Of a DNA stretch of 41,305 nucleotides, positions 26,577 through 35,111 are shown piece by piece. The DNA comes from Planctomycetota bacterium (GTDB lineage: Bacteria; Planctomycetota; UBA1135; GCA-002748355). The position numbers were made by a program, and so were the translations under genes. The stretch spans positions 1 to 41,305 of the forward strand of contig DROQ01000101.1 in the NCBI GenBank assembly GCA_011321845.1. Direction: 5' to 3'. Within the stretch, counting starts at the first letter, position 1. Every line of letters begins with the position of its first letter. Below the pieces are notes generated by a model. It saw only the letters and a program-made list of their open reading frames with translations. It ran no database searches and was not told the origin of the DNA.

Positions 26577-28967
26577 TTACTTGGCGCTCTGCCTGGGCAA
26601 GCGGACCCTCAGGATCCGGGCTCCGTTCCGGTAGTCCCCCACAGCATAGAGCTTGGGTGGGGATCCCTTGAGCGGGGGAGCCTTGCCACTCGCAAACACC
26701 ACCCGGAAATGCCCCCTGGGAGGAAAACCGCTGACAAAAAAGTCTCCATCCTTGGTGAAATAGGGGTCGTAGAGAATCCTCTCTCCCTTCCCCCCCACCC
26801 ACAACAGCACGAAAGGAGAATCCTCGGGAGCCTTGTGACGTCCCTCCAACTTCCCCAAGAGGAAGACTCCCTTGCGCAGGACCAGGTCATAGTGTTTCCC
26901 AGGCGCATCCTTGGGGTACGAAAGCTTGAGGAACCCCCAAAATCCCCCTCGCCCCCCCTCTCCCGGCTGGGGAAGAGAAAAACGTTTCCCATGGAATTGG
27001 GAGGCGATTTGCATCCAAAAATGGCTCGAAGTAAAAACCGCCCAGGAGCCGGCCGGGAGATCCAAGACATTTTGAGGTTTCAGACTGTCCTGGGTGTAGC
27101 CCGACCTAGACATCCCCTCTGCGGTCTTCAAGTCCTTCAAGTTCTTCAAGGGGAGGTAGCCCACCATCACCGTTTCAGGCCGGATCCCACCCCAGCCAAG
27201 ATGCACATGCACAGGCTTGGGCTGGCTGATCGGATTCTTCCGCTTTTTCCGCACCTGGAACACGTGAAAAGCCCCAGGGACTTTTTCGGGGAAATCGAGG
27301 GAGAAGAGAGGCCAATGGTAGAGGGGAAACCCCATGCTTTCTCCCATGGGACTGGGGCCAAAAACCTTGGGAAAGCTCCCGGAAGGATAGTAGACACTCC
27401 CCACGAGACTGCCGGGATGGACTCCCTCCAGGATGTAGGAGACCCCCAGGCGTGGATAAAGATGGACCCAGGTCCAGTCTCGAATGCTTTTTCGATCGAA
27501 AAAGAGACGTTGCACCAGCAAGAGAGGCCGAAAATCCGCGCGGGTATAGCGGGAGTTCTTGGGATCCTTGAGCAGCTTGTCCACAAGCGCATCCTCGACC
27601 CGGAAATAAAGCTGGTAGGGGCCTCCATAACTCTCCCGAAAATGGACCTCCTTGTCCTCCCCCTTGGCCACCTGGAATTCTTCACAATAGAACTTCAAGT
27701 GAACCGGGTCCTTCCCCATGGAAAGAACGGTTTTGAGATATTTTTTCCCGGGAAGGCAGGGGATGGAAAAGGCCCCCTTCGCATCCGTCTCCACCACGTT
27801 TTCGATCCCCCATCCATCGGGGATTTGGCACCCAAGACGCACACGGATTCCGGCCCGGGGTAGAGGAATCTTCCCATGCACCCGGGTCTGGGTCTCGAAG
27901 AACAGCGTGAGGCGCCGCTCCTCCCCCGGGGAAAAGGGCTTGAGCGTCACAAATTTCCTTCTCAGGGAGATTCTTGAATCTTCTTCCCGGACCTCCATCC
28001 CCTCCCCCCGGGCACTCGCAAGGAGAACCCTGGGCGAAAGGGAGAGAGAAAACCCAAGGCCCGGCAACGGCTTCCAGAGCTTGGCATCCTTCCAGCTCTC
28101 CTTGCCAGCACTCCGGTTTTCTCCTGCAAAGGGAGCGGCAAAGGGCTCTCCCAAAAAGCGCTGCCAAAGAGCGGGGAGAATCGGCGCCCCCTCGGCCAAG
28201 TCCTTTTTGGAGGGAGCAGGCAGACCTCCGCTCTTTCTCTCTTTTCGGGCCCATTGCCGAACAAGGTCCTTGAACTGCCCATAATCCCGGACGATGCCGA
28301 ACCCGTCCTTGGACCCCCCAGCTCCTCCTGCACTCCTGAGCTTCCTCAGGTCTTGGGTCCTCAGGTGGGAGAATCCGGAGTTGGGAAATCCGGCTTTGAA
28401 AGAAAAAAGAAGGATATGCAAGTTCCTTGGCAGCTCGGGCTCCAGTTTGAGCCCCTTCAACAAGCGGAGCCTGAGGGGCTCAGGGTGGAGCACGAGGAGG
28501 GGTGCCTTCGTCAGGGCAAAGCTCCCCTCCCTTTCGCCCGTCCACCGTGGGAGCCCCCTCTCCCTCAAGACGGAAGGCCCCTTCACCTCCAGGACCAATG
28601 CCCCTCTCAGCGTTTCATCCGGAACAAAGGCCCTCGGCTTGGAACTCTTTTCCCAAGCCGACCATTTCCCCACCCGAGGATGCCACCAGCGGTAGGAGAA
28701 GGGACCCGGCACACTCTTCCCCCCCACCCCCACCAAACGGATCCAGAGCCCCTTGCTCAGGTCTTTTCTCCCCTCCTGTGAAGAGAGAACCACCTTCGAT
28801 TCCTGCCTGCTCCCCACCGGACTCCCATGCAAAGCCCCCACTTTCCCCGGCTCCCCACCCTTCCCCGGAGATCCCGCATCCCCCCACCAACCTCTTTGTA
28901 TTCCGACGAGGAAGGCAAGGGGGACGAGGAGCAATAAGACCAGGGGGAATCTATTGGGTTTTCTCAT
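26577..28967 (-). CDS. Large membrane-anchored protein of unknown function
   Basis: I do not recognise this 796-residue protein. The start is taken at the ATG (28967) whose product begins MRKPNRFPLVLLLLVPLAFLV, a signal anchor; the frame is open further upstream but that part overlaps the preceding gene. After a Gly/Ser-rich linker the protein is beta-rich. Two stretches resemble carboxypeptidase-regulatory/transthyretin-like sandwiches: about 362-410 (VHGKIPLPRAGIRVRL, TDAKGAFSIPCLPG) and about 699-760 (FLLGKLEG, KDGDFFVSGFPPRGHFRV). Such domains are common in large planctomycete envelope proteins. It is the last of three co-directional unknown genes and ends 19 bases from the convergent GT2 gene. 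Its N-terminus resembles that of the preceding gene product (hydrophobic helix, then QRGWW or LQGWY), so the two may be paralogues. Confidence 0.65.
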   Translation of the reverse strand: MRKPNRFPLVLLLLVPLAFLVGIQRGWWGDAGSPGKGGEPGKVGALHGSPVGSRQESKVVLSSQEGRKDLSKGLWIRLVGVGGKSVPGPFSYRWWHPRVGKWSAWEKSSKPRAFVPDETLRGALVLEVKGPSVLRERGLPRWTGEREGSFALTKAPLLVLHPEPLRLRLLKGLKLEPELPRNLHILLFSFKAGFPNSGFSHLRTQDLRKLRSAGGAGGSKDGFGIVRDYGQFKDLVRQWARKERKSGGLPAPSKKDLAEGAPILPALWQRFLGEPFAAPFAGENRSAGKESWKDAKLWKPLPGLGFSLSLSPRVLLASARGEGMEVREEDSRISLRRKFVTLKPFSPGEERRLTLFFETQTRVHGKIPLPRAGIRVRLGCQIPDGWGIENVVETDAKGAFSIPCLPGKKYLKTVLSMGKDPVHLKFYCEEFQVAKGEDKEVHFRESYGGPYQLYFRVEDALVDKLLKDPKNSRYTRADFRPLLLVQRLFFDRKSIRDWTWVHLYPRLGVSYILEGVHPGSLVGSVYYPSGSFPKVFGPSPMGESMGFPLYHWPLFSLDFPEKVPGAFHVFQVRKKRKNPISQPKPVHVHLGWGGIRPETVMVGYLPLKNLKDLKTAEGMSRSGYTQDSLKPQNVLDLPAGSWAVFTSSHFWMQIASQFHGKRFSLPQPGEGGRGGFWGFLKLSYPKDAPGKHYDLVLRKGVFLLGKLEGRHKAPEDSPFVLLWVGGKGERILYDPYFTKDGDFFVSGFPPRGHFRVVFASGKAPPLKGSPPKLYAVGDYRNGARILRVRLPRQSAK

Positions 28968-29025
28968 GGGGATCAGCTCGCAGGAACCAGGAAAGAAAAG
29001 GGAGGCTCCCCATACCCAAGTCCCT

Positions 29026-30294
29026 TCATTTCCAACCCTTCTTCGTCCAGAAAAACCGGGTTTTTCGGCGTACATCCACATCCAGGGTTGGATCATCCGA
29101 AGTCATCCAAACAATGTGACATTTGGGTGTAGGGATTTTGAATTGCACAATGGAGCCCCTCTTGTACGTGATTGCCCAATCACAGGGACTTTGTTTCGGA
29201 TCTTTGGGTAGGGGACGGCCAATGACAAAACCGTCATCATTGGAGACCAGAATTTTCTCCTCCTTGCCTACACTTTTCGGAGGAATGCGACTCTCATCTA
29301 AGAGGAAAGTATAGGGATTGTGAAGAGTGGAAAAATCCACTTGAAGATCCTCCCCCCCTCGTAACTCCCATGAAAAGGGGAACAGCCTGAGCAGTTGGCG
29401 ATTTCCTTTTTGAGAGAAATGACTCACATTTAATGCCGTAATTCCCGCAAGGATACGGAGGTTCTTTTTAAAGGGCCCATCAATCCGGTATGTTTTCAAA
29501 AAAATAGGATTCCAAAATTGCTGCACAATCGCGCCTTCGCTGGGATCCAGCATTCTGTTCAAACAAATGGTCCATTCCCCTTTTAGGTACCCAGGAGAAG
29601 ATAAGTGTAAAAGGGAAGTGCCTCTGAAGAGTATCTTGACCAAAGGGAAATGATTCTTTTCCCACGAAAGGGGGGAAGAAATCGGACAAGGGCTGCTCCT
29701 TGTTCCTCCCATCGCGACTCCACCCTCGACCTTCCTCCCCACCCAATCCTCATGAGCGGGATTCACCATCAAAAGACTTGCAGAGCCTCTTACCACCAAT
29801 CGATAGGTTTTATGAATAGGCAGCAGTACCTTTCGTTTGATGGGATTTCCTCTTCCCATACCTCTGCATGTAAAAAAGGTTACGGGAGTATTCTCAGGGC
29901 CGACATCGACATCACTCACCTTCCCCGGGAAGAGACTTAGGTACCTCCCCTTCTTGAAAAGGGAACCATCTTCGAAGAGATAGACTTTCACCCTTTCGTC
30001 GGAAGGCAAATCTTCGAGTTGAACAAATAAAGGCTTTTGATCCGCCGAAGGCGTCTTCGTCTTAGACGACTGGGAGGAGGAAACCCCTTTGGGTTGACCT
30101 TGACAAGGCCCGAGTTTTTCATCAATTGGGAGAGAGAATGAATCCTGCTTGATGTCTTTTTCTAACCCTGCATCCTTCCCTTTCTCATACCACCCTTGCA
30201 AGGAGGAGAAGGCAAAGAAAAGAGGTCCAAAAAAAAGCAAAAGGGGAAAGATGGAGATCAAGAGCCTTTTGGAAAACCCCGCCCTTTGTTTCAT
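29026..30294 (-). CDS. Membrane-anchored protein of unknown function
   Basis: I do not recognise this 422-residue protein. The ATG at 30294 has AAGGAG 10 nt upstream; the TTG at 30303 lies too close to that site. An N-terminal helix (KRLLISIFPLLLFFGPLFFAF) is followed by LQGWYEKGKDAG, a Ser/Lys-rich linker, and a predicted beta-rich extracytoplasmic part. The C-terminus is rich in charged and aromatic residues (DVDVRRKTRFFWTKKGW). No catalytic motif is visible. Base composition looks AT-richer than in neighbouring genes, with more mixed codon endings, hinting at a different history. It lies 58 bases before the large unknown protein and 66 bases after the small exported protein, so a three-gene operon is likely. 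Confidence 0.65.
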   Translation of the reverse strand: MKQRAGFSKRLLISIFPLLLFFGPLFFAFSSLQGWYEKGKDAGLEKDIKQDSFSLPIDEKLGPCQGQPKGVSSSQSSKTKTPSADQKPLFVQLEDLPSDERVKVYLFEDGSLFKKGRYLSLFPGKVSDVDVGPENTPVTFFTCRGMGRGNPIKRKVLLPIHKTYRLVVRGSASLLMVNPAHEDWVGRKVEGGVAMGGTRSSPCPISSPLSWEKNHFPLVKILFRGTSLLHLSSPGYLKGEWTICLNRMLDPSEGAIVQQFWNPIFLKTYRIDGPFKKNLRILAGITALNVSHFSQKGNRQLLRLFPFSWELRGGEDLQVDFSTLHNPYTFLLDESRIPPKSVGKEEKILVSNDDGFVIGRPLPKDPKQSPCDWAITYKRGSIVQFKIPTPKCHIVWMTSDDPTLDVDVRRKTRFFWTKKGWK

Positions 30295-30360
30295 GAGTTT
30301 CAAACTCCTTGCTTTCCTGTAGGAAGAGGATTTTCATCAAGGAACCCCCTAAAAAACAAT

Positions 30361-31119
30361 TTATTTACCCGATAGCTTATGAGAGCGCGCTTCAATAAGA
30401 GCCCCAGCATCCGCTTCAGCTTCCCATTCCCCAACAGCCTTGTTTTCAAGGTACATGGCCCCCTTGGCATACGCTTGCAAGACTACAACAGCTTCTCTTG
30501 TGAGCCGAGTCAACCCAGCATCGATATCCCCAAGTTCTTCCTTTTCACGGAAGCCTTCTACTTGTTCCTCCCAAATTGCCGCGAAAGAGTCTCCGTCTCC
30601 CGGAATCAAAACCTTGACCCCATTTTTGGTTCTATCGGTGGTCAAAGCGAAACCGACCATTCCTGTCTGGCCTTCCCCCGCAATCACCTTTTGGTCAGCG
30701 TACTTGACCTTGGATTTGGCCTGGATCAGCAGATTCATCCAACCCCTCCGTTTGGTAATCGCGCCCGAAGCCTTTCCCGAAATGCTTACTGCCCCGGACA
30801 CCTCTACTTCCTCGGGCCATTCAAGGTGATAACGAATTGCCGCCTGATCACTCTTAAAACCATCATGCAGATAATAGGTCCTAGCCTTTCCTTCATTCCG
30901 AACCTCAATAAAGTCAAGCTGCACTTTTGCCCCAGAGGCTGTGTCTTTGAACTTGAATCCTTTCCATTTCATTGGGAGGGAGCTAAGGACCAGAACTTCA
31001 TCCTCTGGGACCGTGAGGATATTTCCCTGAGAAAAACTGGTTTGGGTTAGAAGCAAGATCCCCACAAGCAGTTGGAGAACCATTCTAGGACCTTTCCAAT
31101 CATGGGTTGAAATCATCAT
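30361..31119 (-). CDS. Small exported protein of unknown function
   Basis: I do not recognise this 252-residue protein. The start at 31119 or the adjacent ATG at 31116 is supported by AAGGA 4-7 nt upstream; the ATG at 31083 would give a more classical signal peptide (MVLQLLVGILLLTQTSFSQG). Cleavage probably falls after TSFS or FSQ. The middle is a predicted beta domain (WPEEVEVSGAVSISGKASGAI, ALTTDRTKNGVKVLIPGD), resembling membrane-side proteins with a single beta barrel. The C-terminal third is helical and acidic (EEQVEGFREKEELGDIDAGLTRL). It is the first gene of the AT-richer minus-strand cluster. Its promoter should lie in the 428-base gap before the Rieske gene. Confidence 0.65.
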   Translation of the reverse strand: MMISTHDWKGPRMVLQLLVGILLLTQTSFSQGNILTVPEDEVLVLSSLPMKWKGFKFKDTASGAKVQLDFIEVRNEGKARTYYLHDGFKSDQAAIRYHLEWPEEVEVSGAVSISGKASGAITKRRGWMNLLIQAKSKVKYADQKVIAGEGQTGMVGFALTTDRTKNGVKVLIPGDGDSFAAIWEEQVEGFREKEELGDIDAGLTRLTREAVVVLQAYAKGAMYLENKAVGEWEAEADAGALIEARSHKLSGK

Positions 31120-31547
31120 TGCATCCTTGGGTTTAAATCGAATTCAGCTTGTCTTTTTTTGCGGCAAGAAGTGAAGCGCTTCCCCCAAAAAAAACCACCC
31201 ACTGGATTAAAGAGGGAATGATACACAATTCCGATTCTTTTCTCATAAGCCGCGGTGTTTTTCCCTTACCAATTGAGCCTCCCAAGCAGTTTTTTTCCTT
31301 TGGGACCCATGAGTCAGGGTCTTCAGCTTTCCCTACCCTCCGATCCCCTGGACTTTTCTAAGCAACGTCTCATACCTGGGAACCCGGGGCATCCCCTTCC
31401 TCTCTCTCTTTGCTTCCTCCTTGCTCCTTCTGACTGGGTCCGTTAACTTCCTTCCTGCGCTTGATTTGCATAAAGGGGGGGGAAGCCCCCTCATGGAATC
31501 TGCCCGGGGGTTCAGGAGCGCAGCCTACTCTGAGCAAGGAGCCTGGA
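31120..31547. other. Divergent intergenic region, 428 bases, between unknown cluster and bc-complex genes
   Basis: The region is rich in A/T homopolymers and separates two divergent transcription units, so it should hold two promoters. A perfect 10-base palindrome GAAGCGCTTC lies at 31173-31182, 54 bases upstream of the minus-strand unknown gene. A G5/C5 hairpin (about 31476-31490, GGGGG then GGAAG then CCCCC) lies in the presumed 5' leader of the Rieske gene. No ORF with a credible start is seen. Confidence 0.5.
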
Positions 31548-32024
31548 TTGAACGACCGCAATGACCGACGAACCTTTCTCGGGGCCTTTGTCTCCTTTCT
31601 TCTGGCCCTTCCGCTCATCGGTCCGGCGCTTTTGGCGCTGGTCTCCTTTGTGAGTCCGGCGCCCCGCGAGGGGGGTGGCGAGATCCCGCTCATCCCCCTC
31701 GACCAGATTCCGGAGGGGGAGCCCAAGCGCGTCCGCTTGCAATACGTCCGCCAGGTCGGCCCCTACCGCGAGGAGGTCGAGAAGGTCCTCTACCTCCGCC
31801 GCAAGGGAGACGAGGTCCTGGCCCTCTCGAGCGAGTGCACCCACCTGGGCTGTCCGGTGCGCTACAAGAAGGACAAGAAGCACTTCGCCTGCCCCTGCCA
31901 CGGCGGGGTCTTCAACCTCGAGGGCGAACGGATCGAAGGCCCTCCGCCCCGCCCCCTCGACCGCTATCCCATCCTGCCCCCTGAAACGAAGGGCGCCCCC
32001 GTCCGTCTGCAGCTCAAGGTCTGA
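31548..32024 (+). CDS. qcrA: Rieske iron-sulfur subunit of a bc-type complex
   Basis: The chosen start is TTG at 31548, with AAGGAG 6 nt upstream; the frame is open to 31461 but that extension has no ribosome site. The 158-residue product begins with a twin-arginine-like signal anchor (NDRRTFLGAFVSFLLALPLIG). Residues 97-102 (CTHLGC) and 115-120 (CPCHGG) give the two Cys and two His ligands of the 2Fe-2S cluster plus the disulfide cysteines. The Rieske protein takes one electron from quinol at the positive side of the membrane and passes it to cytochrome c. Cytochrome b follows 11 bases later. The Tat motif fits export of the folded cluster (established for Rieske proteins). Confidence 0.92.
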   Translation: MNDRNDRRTFLGAFVSFLLALPLIGPALLALVSFVSPAPREGGGEIPLIPLDQIPEGEPKRVRLQYVRQVGPYREEVEKVLYLRRKGDEVLALSSECTHLGCPVRYKKDKKHFACPCHGGVFNLEGERIEGPPPRPLDRYPILPPETKGAPVRLQLKV

Positions 32025-32035
32025 GGTCCGCTCGC

Positions 32036-33403
32036 ATGCCCCATCCTCTCCGCGCCTTCCGCGCCTTTGTCGATGACCGCCTGGGCCTCCCCGAGCTGCG
32101 CGCCAAGTTGATGACCGGCAAGATCCTGCCCAAGGGCACCTCCTGGCCGCAGACCCTGGGCTACGCCGCCCTCACCCTCTTCGTCCTCCAGATGCTGACC
32201 GGGCTGGGGCTGGCCTTCCATTACAGCCCGAGCACCGCGACGGCCTACGACTCCATCCGCGTCTTCGAGCGCAGCATCCCCTATGGCAAGATCACCCGCG
32301 GCCTGCACCACTACGGCGCCTCGGCCATGCTCATCCTGCTCTTTTTGCACGCCCTGCGCGTCTTCTTCCAGGGCGCCTACAAAAAACCCCGCGAGCTGAC
32401 CTGGCTCTTCGGCCTCGCCCTCTTCGGCTGCGTCATCGGCCTCGGCTTCACCGGCTACCTCCTCCCCTGGGACCAGAAGGCCTACTTCGCCACCAAGGTC
32501 GGCGTCAACATGGCCTCCCAGGCCCCCATCGGCGGGCACGAAATCCAGCAGGCCCTCTACGGCGGCCCCGACCTCGGCCCCAACACCCTGGGGCGCTTCT
32601 ACGTCCTCCACATCCTCGTCCTCCCCCTCGCCCTGCTCGGCCTCCTCGCGCTGCACCTCTTCCAGGTCCAGCGCCACGGCATCACCCCGCCCGGCCTCCC
32701 CGTCGGGGCACGCGGAGAGCCCGGCCCCCGCTACCACCCCACCCACACCCTCAAAGAGGCCCTCGTCGCCCTCCTCGTCGTCGGCGTCGTCGCCTACCTG
32801 GCCATCCAGCACGGCGCCCCCCTCGAAGCCGAAGCCGACCCCGCCGACCTCGCCTACGACCCCAGGCCCGAGTGGTACTTCCTCGGCCTCTTCCAGCTGC
32901 TCAAGTTCTTCCCAGGCTCCCTCGAGTCCCTCGGCGCCTTCTGGCTCCCCAACCTCTTCCTCGTCGCCCTGGCCCTGCTGCCCTTCTACGACCGCAACCC
33001 CGAGCGCAAGCTCAAGAAACGTCCCCTCGCCCTCGGCCTCGGCCTCCTCTTCCTCGTCTCCATCGTCAGCCTCACCTGGCTCGGCGCCCAGGACAAACCC
33101 AGGCACTACCGCACGCCCCCCCACCCCCTCGGCGCCTCCCCCGAGGTCAAACGCGGCTACCTCCTCGTCCGCCGCGAAGGCTGCTTCTCCTGCCACACCT
33201 ACACCGACGACAGGGGCGAGGTCTACGGCGAGACCAAGGAAGAGGACGACGCCCCCGACATGGCCGACTTCGACAAGACTCCTCAGGAGATGGTCGACTT
33301 CTTGAACGACCCCGAGTCCGACATCATGCCCAACTTCGACCACCTGAAACCGGAGGAGCGCCTCGCCATCGGCCGCTACCTCGAAGTCATCCGAGCGAAG
33401 TAG
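32036..33403 (+). CDS. Cytochrome b fused to a C-terminal cytochrome c domain
   Basis: The 455-residue protein joins cytochrome b6, subunit IV and a cytochrome c. Haem b ligands are His91 and His105 (13 residues between) in helix B and His192 and His207 (14 between) in helix D; the latter spacing is of b6 type. PEWY at 278-281 marks the quinol-oxidising site. After the last helix, residues about 365-455 form a class I cytochrome c domain with CFSCH (383-387) and a likely axial Met431 (MPNF). A separate cytochrome c1 gene is absent, so this domain probably takes its place as the acceptor from the Rieske centre (inference). Complexes with fused cytochrome b-c subunits are known in several phyla. 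GAGG sits 9 nt before the ATG. The Rieske gene is just upstream. Confidence 0.93.
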   Translation: MPHPLRAFRAFVDDRLGLPELRAKLMTGKILPKGTSWPQTLGYAALTLFVLQMLTGLGLAFHYSPSTATAYDSIRVFERSIPYGKITRGLHHYGASAMLILLFLHALRVFFQGAYKKPRELTWLFGLALFGCVIGLGFTGYLLPWDQKAYFATKVGVNMASQAPIGGHEIQQALYGGPDLGPNTLGRFYVLHILVLPLALLGLLALHLFQVQRHGITPPGLPVGARGEPGPRYHPTHTLKEALVALLVVGVVAYLAIQHGAPLEAEADPADLAYDPRPEWYFLGLFQLLKFFPGSLESLGAFWLPNLFLVALALLPFYDRNPERKLKKRPLALGLGLLFLVSIVSLTWLGAQDKPRHYRTPPHPLGASPEVKRGYLLVRREGCFSCHTYTDDRGEVYGETKEEDDAPDMADFDKTPQEMVDFLNDPESDIMPNFDHLKPEERLAIGRYLEVIRAK

Positions 33404-33514
33404 AACCAACCAATCCCAAAGGGACATGGGCGGATGGATAGGAGAAGCCTCTTCCACAAACCTTAGACCACTTGGACCAGCCCTCCTTAACCTGCAGGAG
33501 CCCGAAACATCACC

Positions 33515-33616
33515 TTTACAAAGCTTCCCCGGATCCTTTGTAAATCCCATCGATCCCTGGGTAGGGGGCAAACAAAGCACTTGCACAAAGATTAAAACAT
33601 ACTTAAGTTTTGTGCA
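33515..33616 (+). promoter_or_regulatory. Repeated ACAAAG half-sites upstream of abiE (putative AbiEi operator)
   Basis: Inverted repeat 1 is TTTACAAAG (33515-33523) and CTTTGTAAA (33536-33544), perfect over 9 bases. A direct ACAAAG lies at 33572-33577. Inverted repeat 2 is TGCACAAA (33582-33589) and TTTGTGCA (33609-33616), ending on the first base of the abiEi start codon. AbiEi antitoxins are known to bind inverted repeats in their own promoters, so this is a good candidate for autoregulation. TTGCAC (33581-33586) could be the -35 box. Confidence 0.6.
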
Positions 33617-34200
33617 TGGCTACGAAGAAGCCCAAGATTCCAGATTGGGACCAACTCTTTCAGTTCGCAGTCGCCCAGGAAGGGATGTTTACCACCAAAC
33701 AAGCAGCAGAGGCAGGTTTCTCGCCCCAGCTCCTTTCCCATTATCTCCGCGGAAGAAAAATTATCCGGCTTCGCCGGGGAATCTACAGGCTCGTGCACTA
33801 CCCCGCCGGTGATCGGGAGGACTTGGTCCTCCTTTGGCTCTGGACCGAGCAACAAGGCATTTTCTCCCACCAAACAGCCCTCTGGCTTCATCATCTTTCC
33901 GATCTCATGCCAGCAGGGCTGGACATCAGCCTTCCACCCTCCTGGGCTCGACGACGCCTACGCATCCCAAAGGGCGTCGTTCTCCATTTTCAACAGGTCC
34001 TCAACAAAGACCGCCAATGGTTCGGCCCCGTCCCCGCCACCAATCCGGCCCGCACCCTTAGAGATTGCGCAGCAAACCACCTTTCCCCCGAGTTTCTCCA
34101 ACAAGCCACCCAAGAAGCTCTTCGCCGAGGGCTCGTTACGCAGAAAGAAATTCCTGAAGTCCTTAGGGCTCTCGAGCCATTTGGGGGAGTTGGACTTTGA
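33616..34200 (+). CDS. abiEi: AbiEi-type antitoxin and transcriptional repressor (type IV TA)
   Basis: The 194-residue protein has an N-terminal winged helix (FAVAQEGMFTTKQAAEAGFS, HYLRGRKIIRLRRGIYRL) typical of the AbiEi_4 domain, followed by the C-terminal antitoxin domain (FSHQTALWLHHLSDLMPAGLDI, PARTLRDCAANH). In AbiE systems the antitoxin represses its own operon and counteracts the nucleotidyltransferase toxin without forming a stable complex (established, type IV). No Shine-Dalgarno precedes the ATG; with TTGCAC as a -35 box the transcript could start at or near the ATG. The TTG of the toxin gene overlaps its stop codon. The locus is AT-richer than the flanks, which suggests horizontal acquisition. 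Confidence 0.88.
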   Translation: MATKKPKIPDWDQLFQFAVAQEGMFTTKQAAEAGFSPQLLSHYLRGRKIIRLRRGIYRLVHYPAGDREDLVLLWLWTEQQGIFSHQTALWLHHLSDLMPAGLDISLPPSWARRRLRIPKGVVLHFQQVLNKDRQWFGPVPATNPARTLRDCAANHLSPEFLQQATQEALRRGLVTQKEIPEVLRALEPFGGVGL

Positions 34201-35111
34201 ATCATTCCCCCTACAATTCTCCCGCAGCCTTCAAACAAGCCCTTGAGCAGCGCCTCCGCAATTCCCTGTCTCCAAGGCTTTCGCTCTCCCGCAAACGGCA
34301 ACTTCTGGTATTCCAAAGATTCCTAGCTCGGATCTCTAGAGAGTTTGGAAATCGGGCCACCCTAAAAGGGGGAATGGCTATTGAATTACGCCTTGACCGA
34401 GCAAGAACAACGAAGGATATCGACCTTGCTCTCTCAGGGTCTCCAACCAACATCCTTGCTTTCCTAAAAAAGGCTGTTCAACAAGATCTTGGTGATTATC
34501 TGAGCTTCTCCATCAGGCCGGATAAGCATCATCCAGAGATTCAAAATGAAGGAGTGCAATACGAAGGTCTTCGTTTTCAGGCAGAGTGCCAATTGGCAGG
34601 AAAAATCTATGGAGAACGATTCGGGGTGGATGTTGTTTTTGGGGATCTCCTTTCCGAAAACCCTGAAGAAGTGTCTGCAGAGGACCTCCTCGGGTTCATT
34701 GGCATATCTCCACCAACCATTCGAATATTGGCGCTTGAAACCCATATTGCTGAGAAGCTGCATGCCTACACCCTTCCCCGCAGCCGAGTAAACTCAAGGG
34801 TCAAGGATCTTCCAGACCTTGCCCTCATGGCGACAGTTCGTCCGATACATTCATCCGCTCTTAGGGATTCATTGGAGAGGGTTTTTCGGATGCGAAAGAC
34901 CCATGAACTTCCTTTGAGCCTGCCTAAACCACCCCATGAATGGGTAAAACCTTATGCTTCCATGGCTCAAAGAGATGGACTTCCCTGGGAGAACCTGGAC
35001 CTGGTCACTGAAGCGGCAAGTTCTTTTTTGGATCCTATTTTAAATCGTGGGATGATTGCCCACTGGAACCCTGAAACTTGGGAATGGGTCCCCGTGCAAT
35101 CCTCAAATTAA
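34197..35111 (+). CDS. abiEii: AbiEii-type nucleotidyltransferase toxin
   Basis: The 304-residue protein starts at TTG, overlapping the antitoxin stop as TTGA, with GGAG 7 nt upstream. It has the AbiEii nucleotidyltransferase motifs: KGGMAIELRL, then TTKDIDLAL (the DID metal-binding pair) in the N-terminal half, FGVDVVFGD in the middle, and AEKLHAY with KDLPDL further on. The related enzyme MenT/AbiEii transfers nucleotides to tRNA acceptor stems or other targets and stops growth, giving phage defence by abortive infection (established for the family). All key residues appear intact, so the toxin is probably active. No other defence genes lie next to it. Confidence 0.9.
   Translation: MNHSPYNSPAAFKQALEQRLRNSLSPRLSLSRKRQLLVFQRFLARISREFGNRATLKGGMAIELRLDRARTTKDIDLALSGSPTNILAFLKKAVQQDLGDYLSFSIRPDKHHPEIQNEGVQYEGLRFQAECQLAGKIYGERFGVDVVFGDLLSENPEEVSAEDLLGFIGISPPTIRILALETHIAEKLHAYTLPRSRVNSRVKDLPDLALMATVRPIHSSALRDSLERVFRMRKTHELPLSLPKPPHEWVKPYASMAQRDGLPWENLDLVTEAASSFLDPILNRGMIAHWNPETWEWVPVQSSN

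Noticed and set aside
31461-31547. Longer Rieske protein starting at the TTG at 31461
   Set aside because: It has no ribosome site, and the extra 29 residues would sit before the twin-arginine signal; the TTG at 31548 has AAGGAG at ideal spacing.
31964-33586. 540-residue open frame on the minus strand, opposite cytochrome b
   Set aside because: It is a Gly/Glu/Val-rich shadow caused by the C-ending codon bias of the cytochrome b gene, whose motifs are unmistakable on the plus strand.
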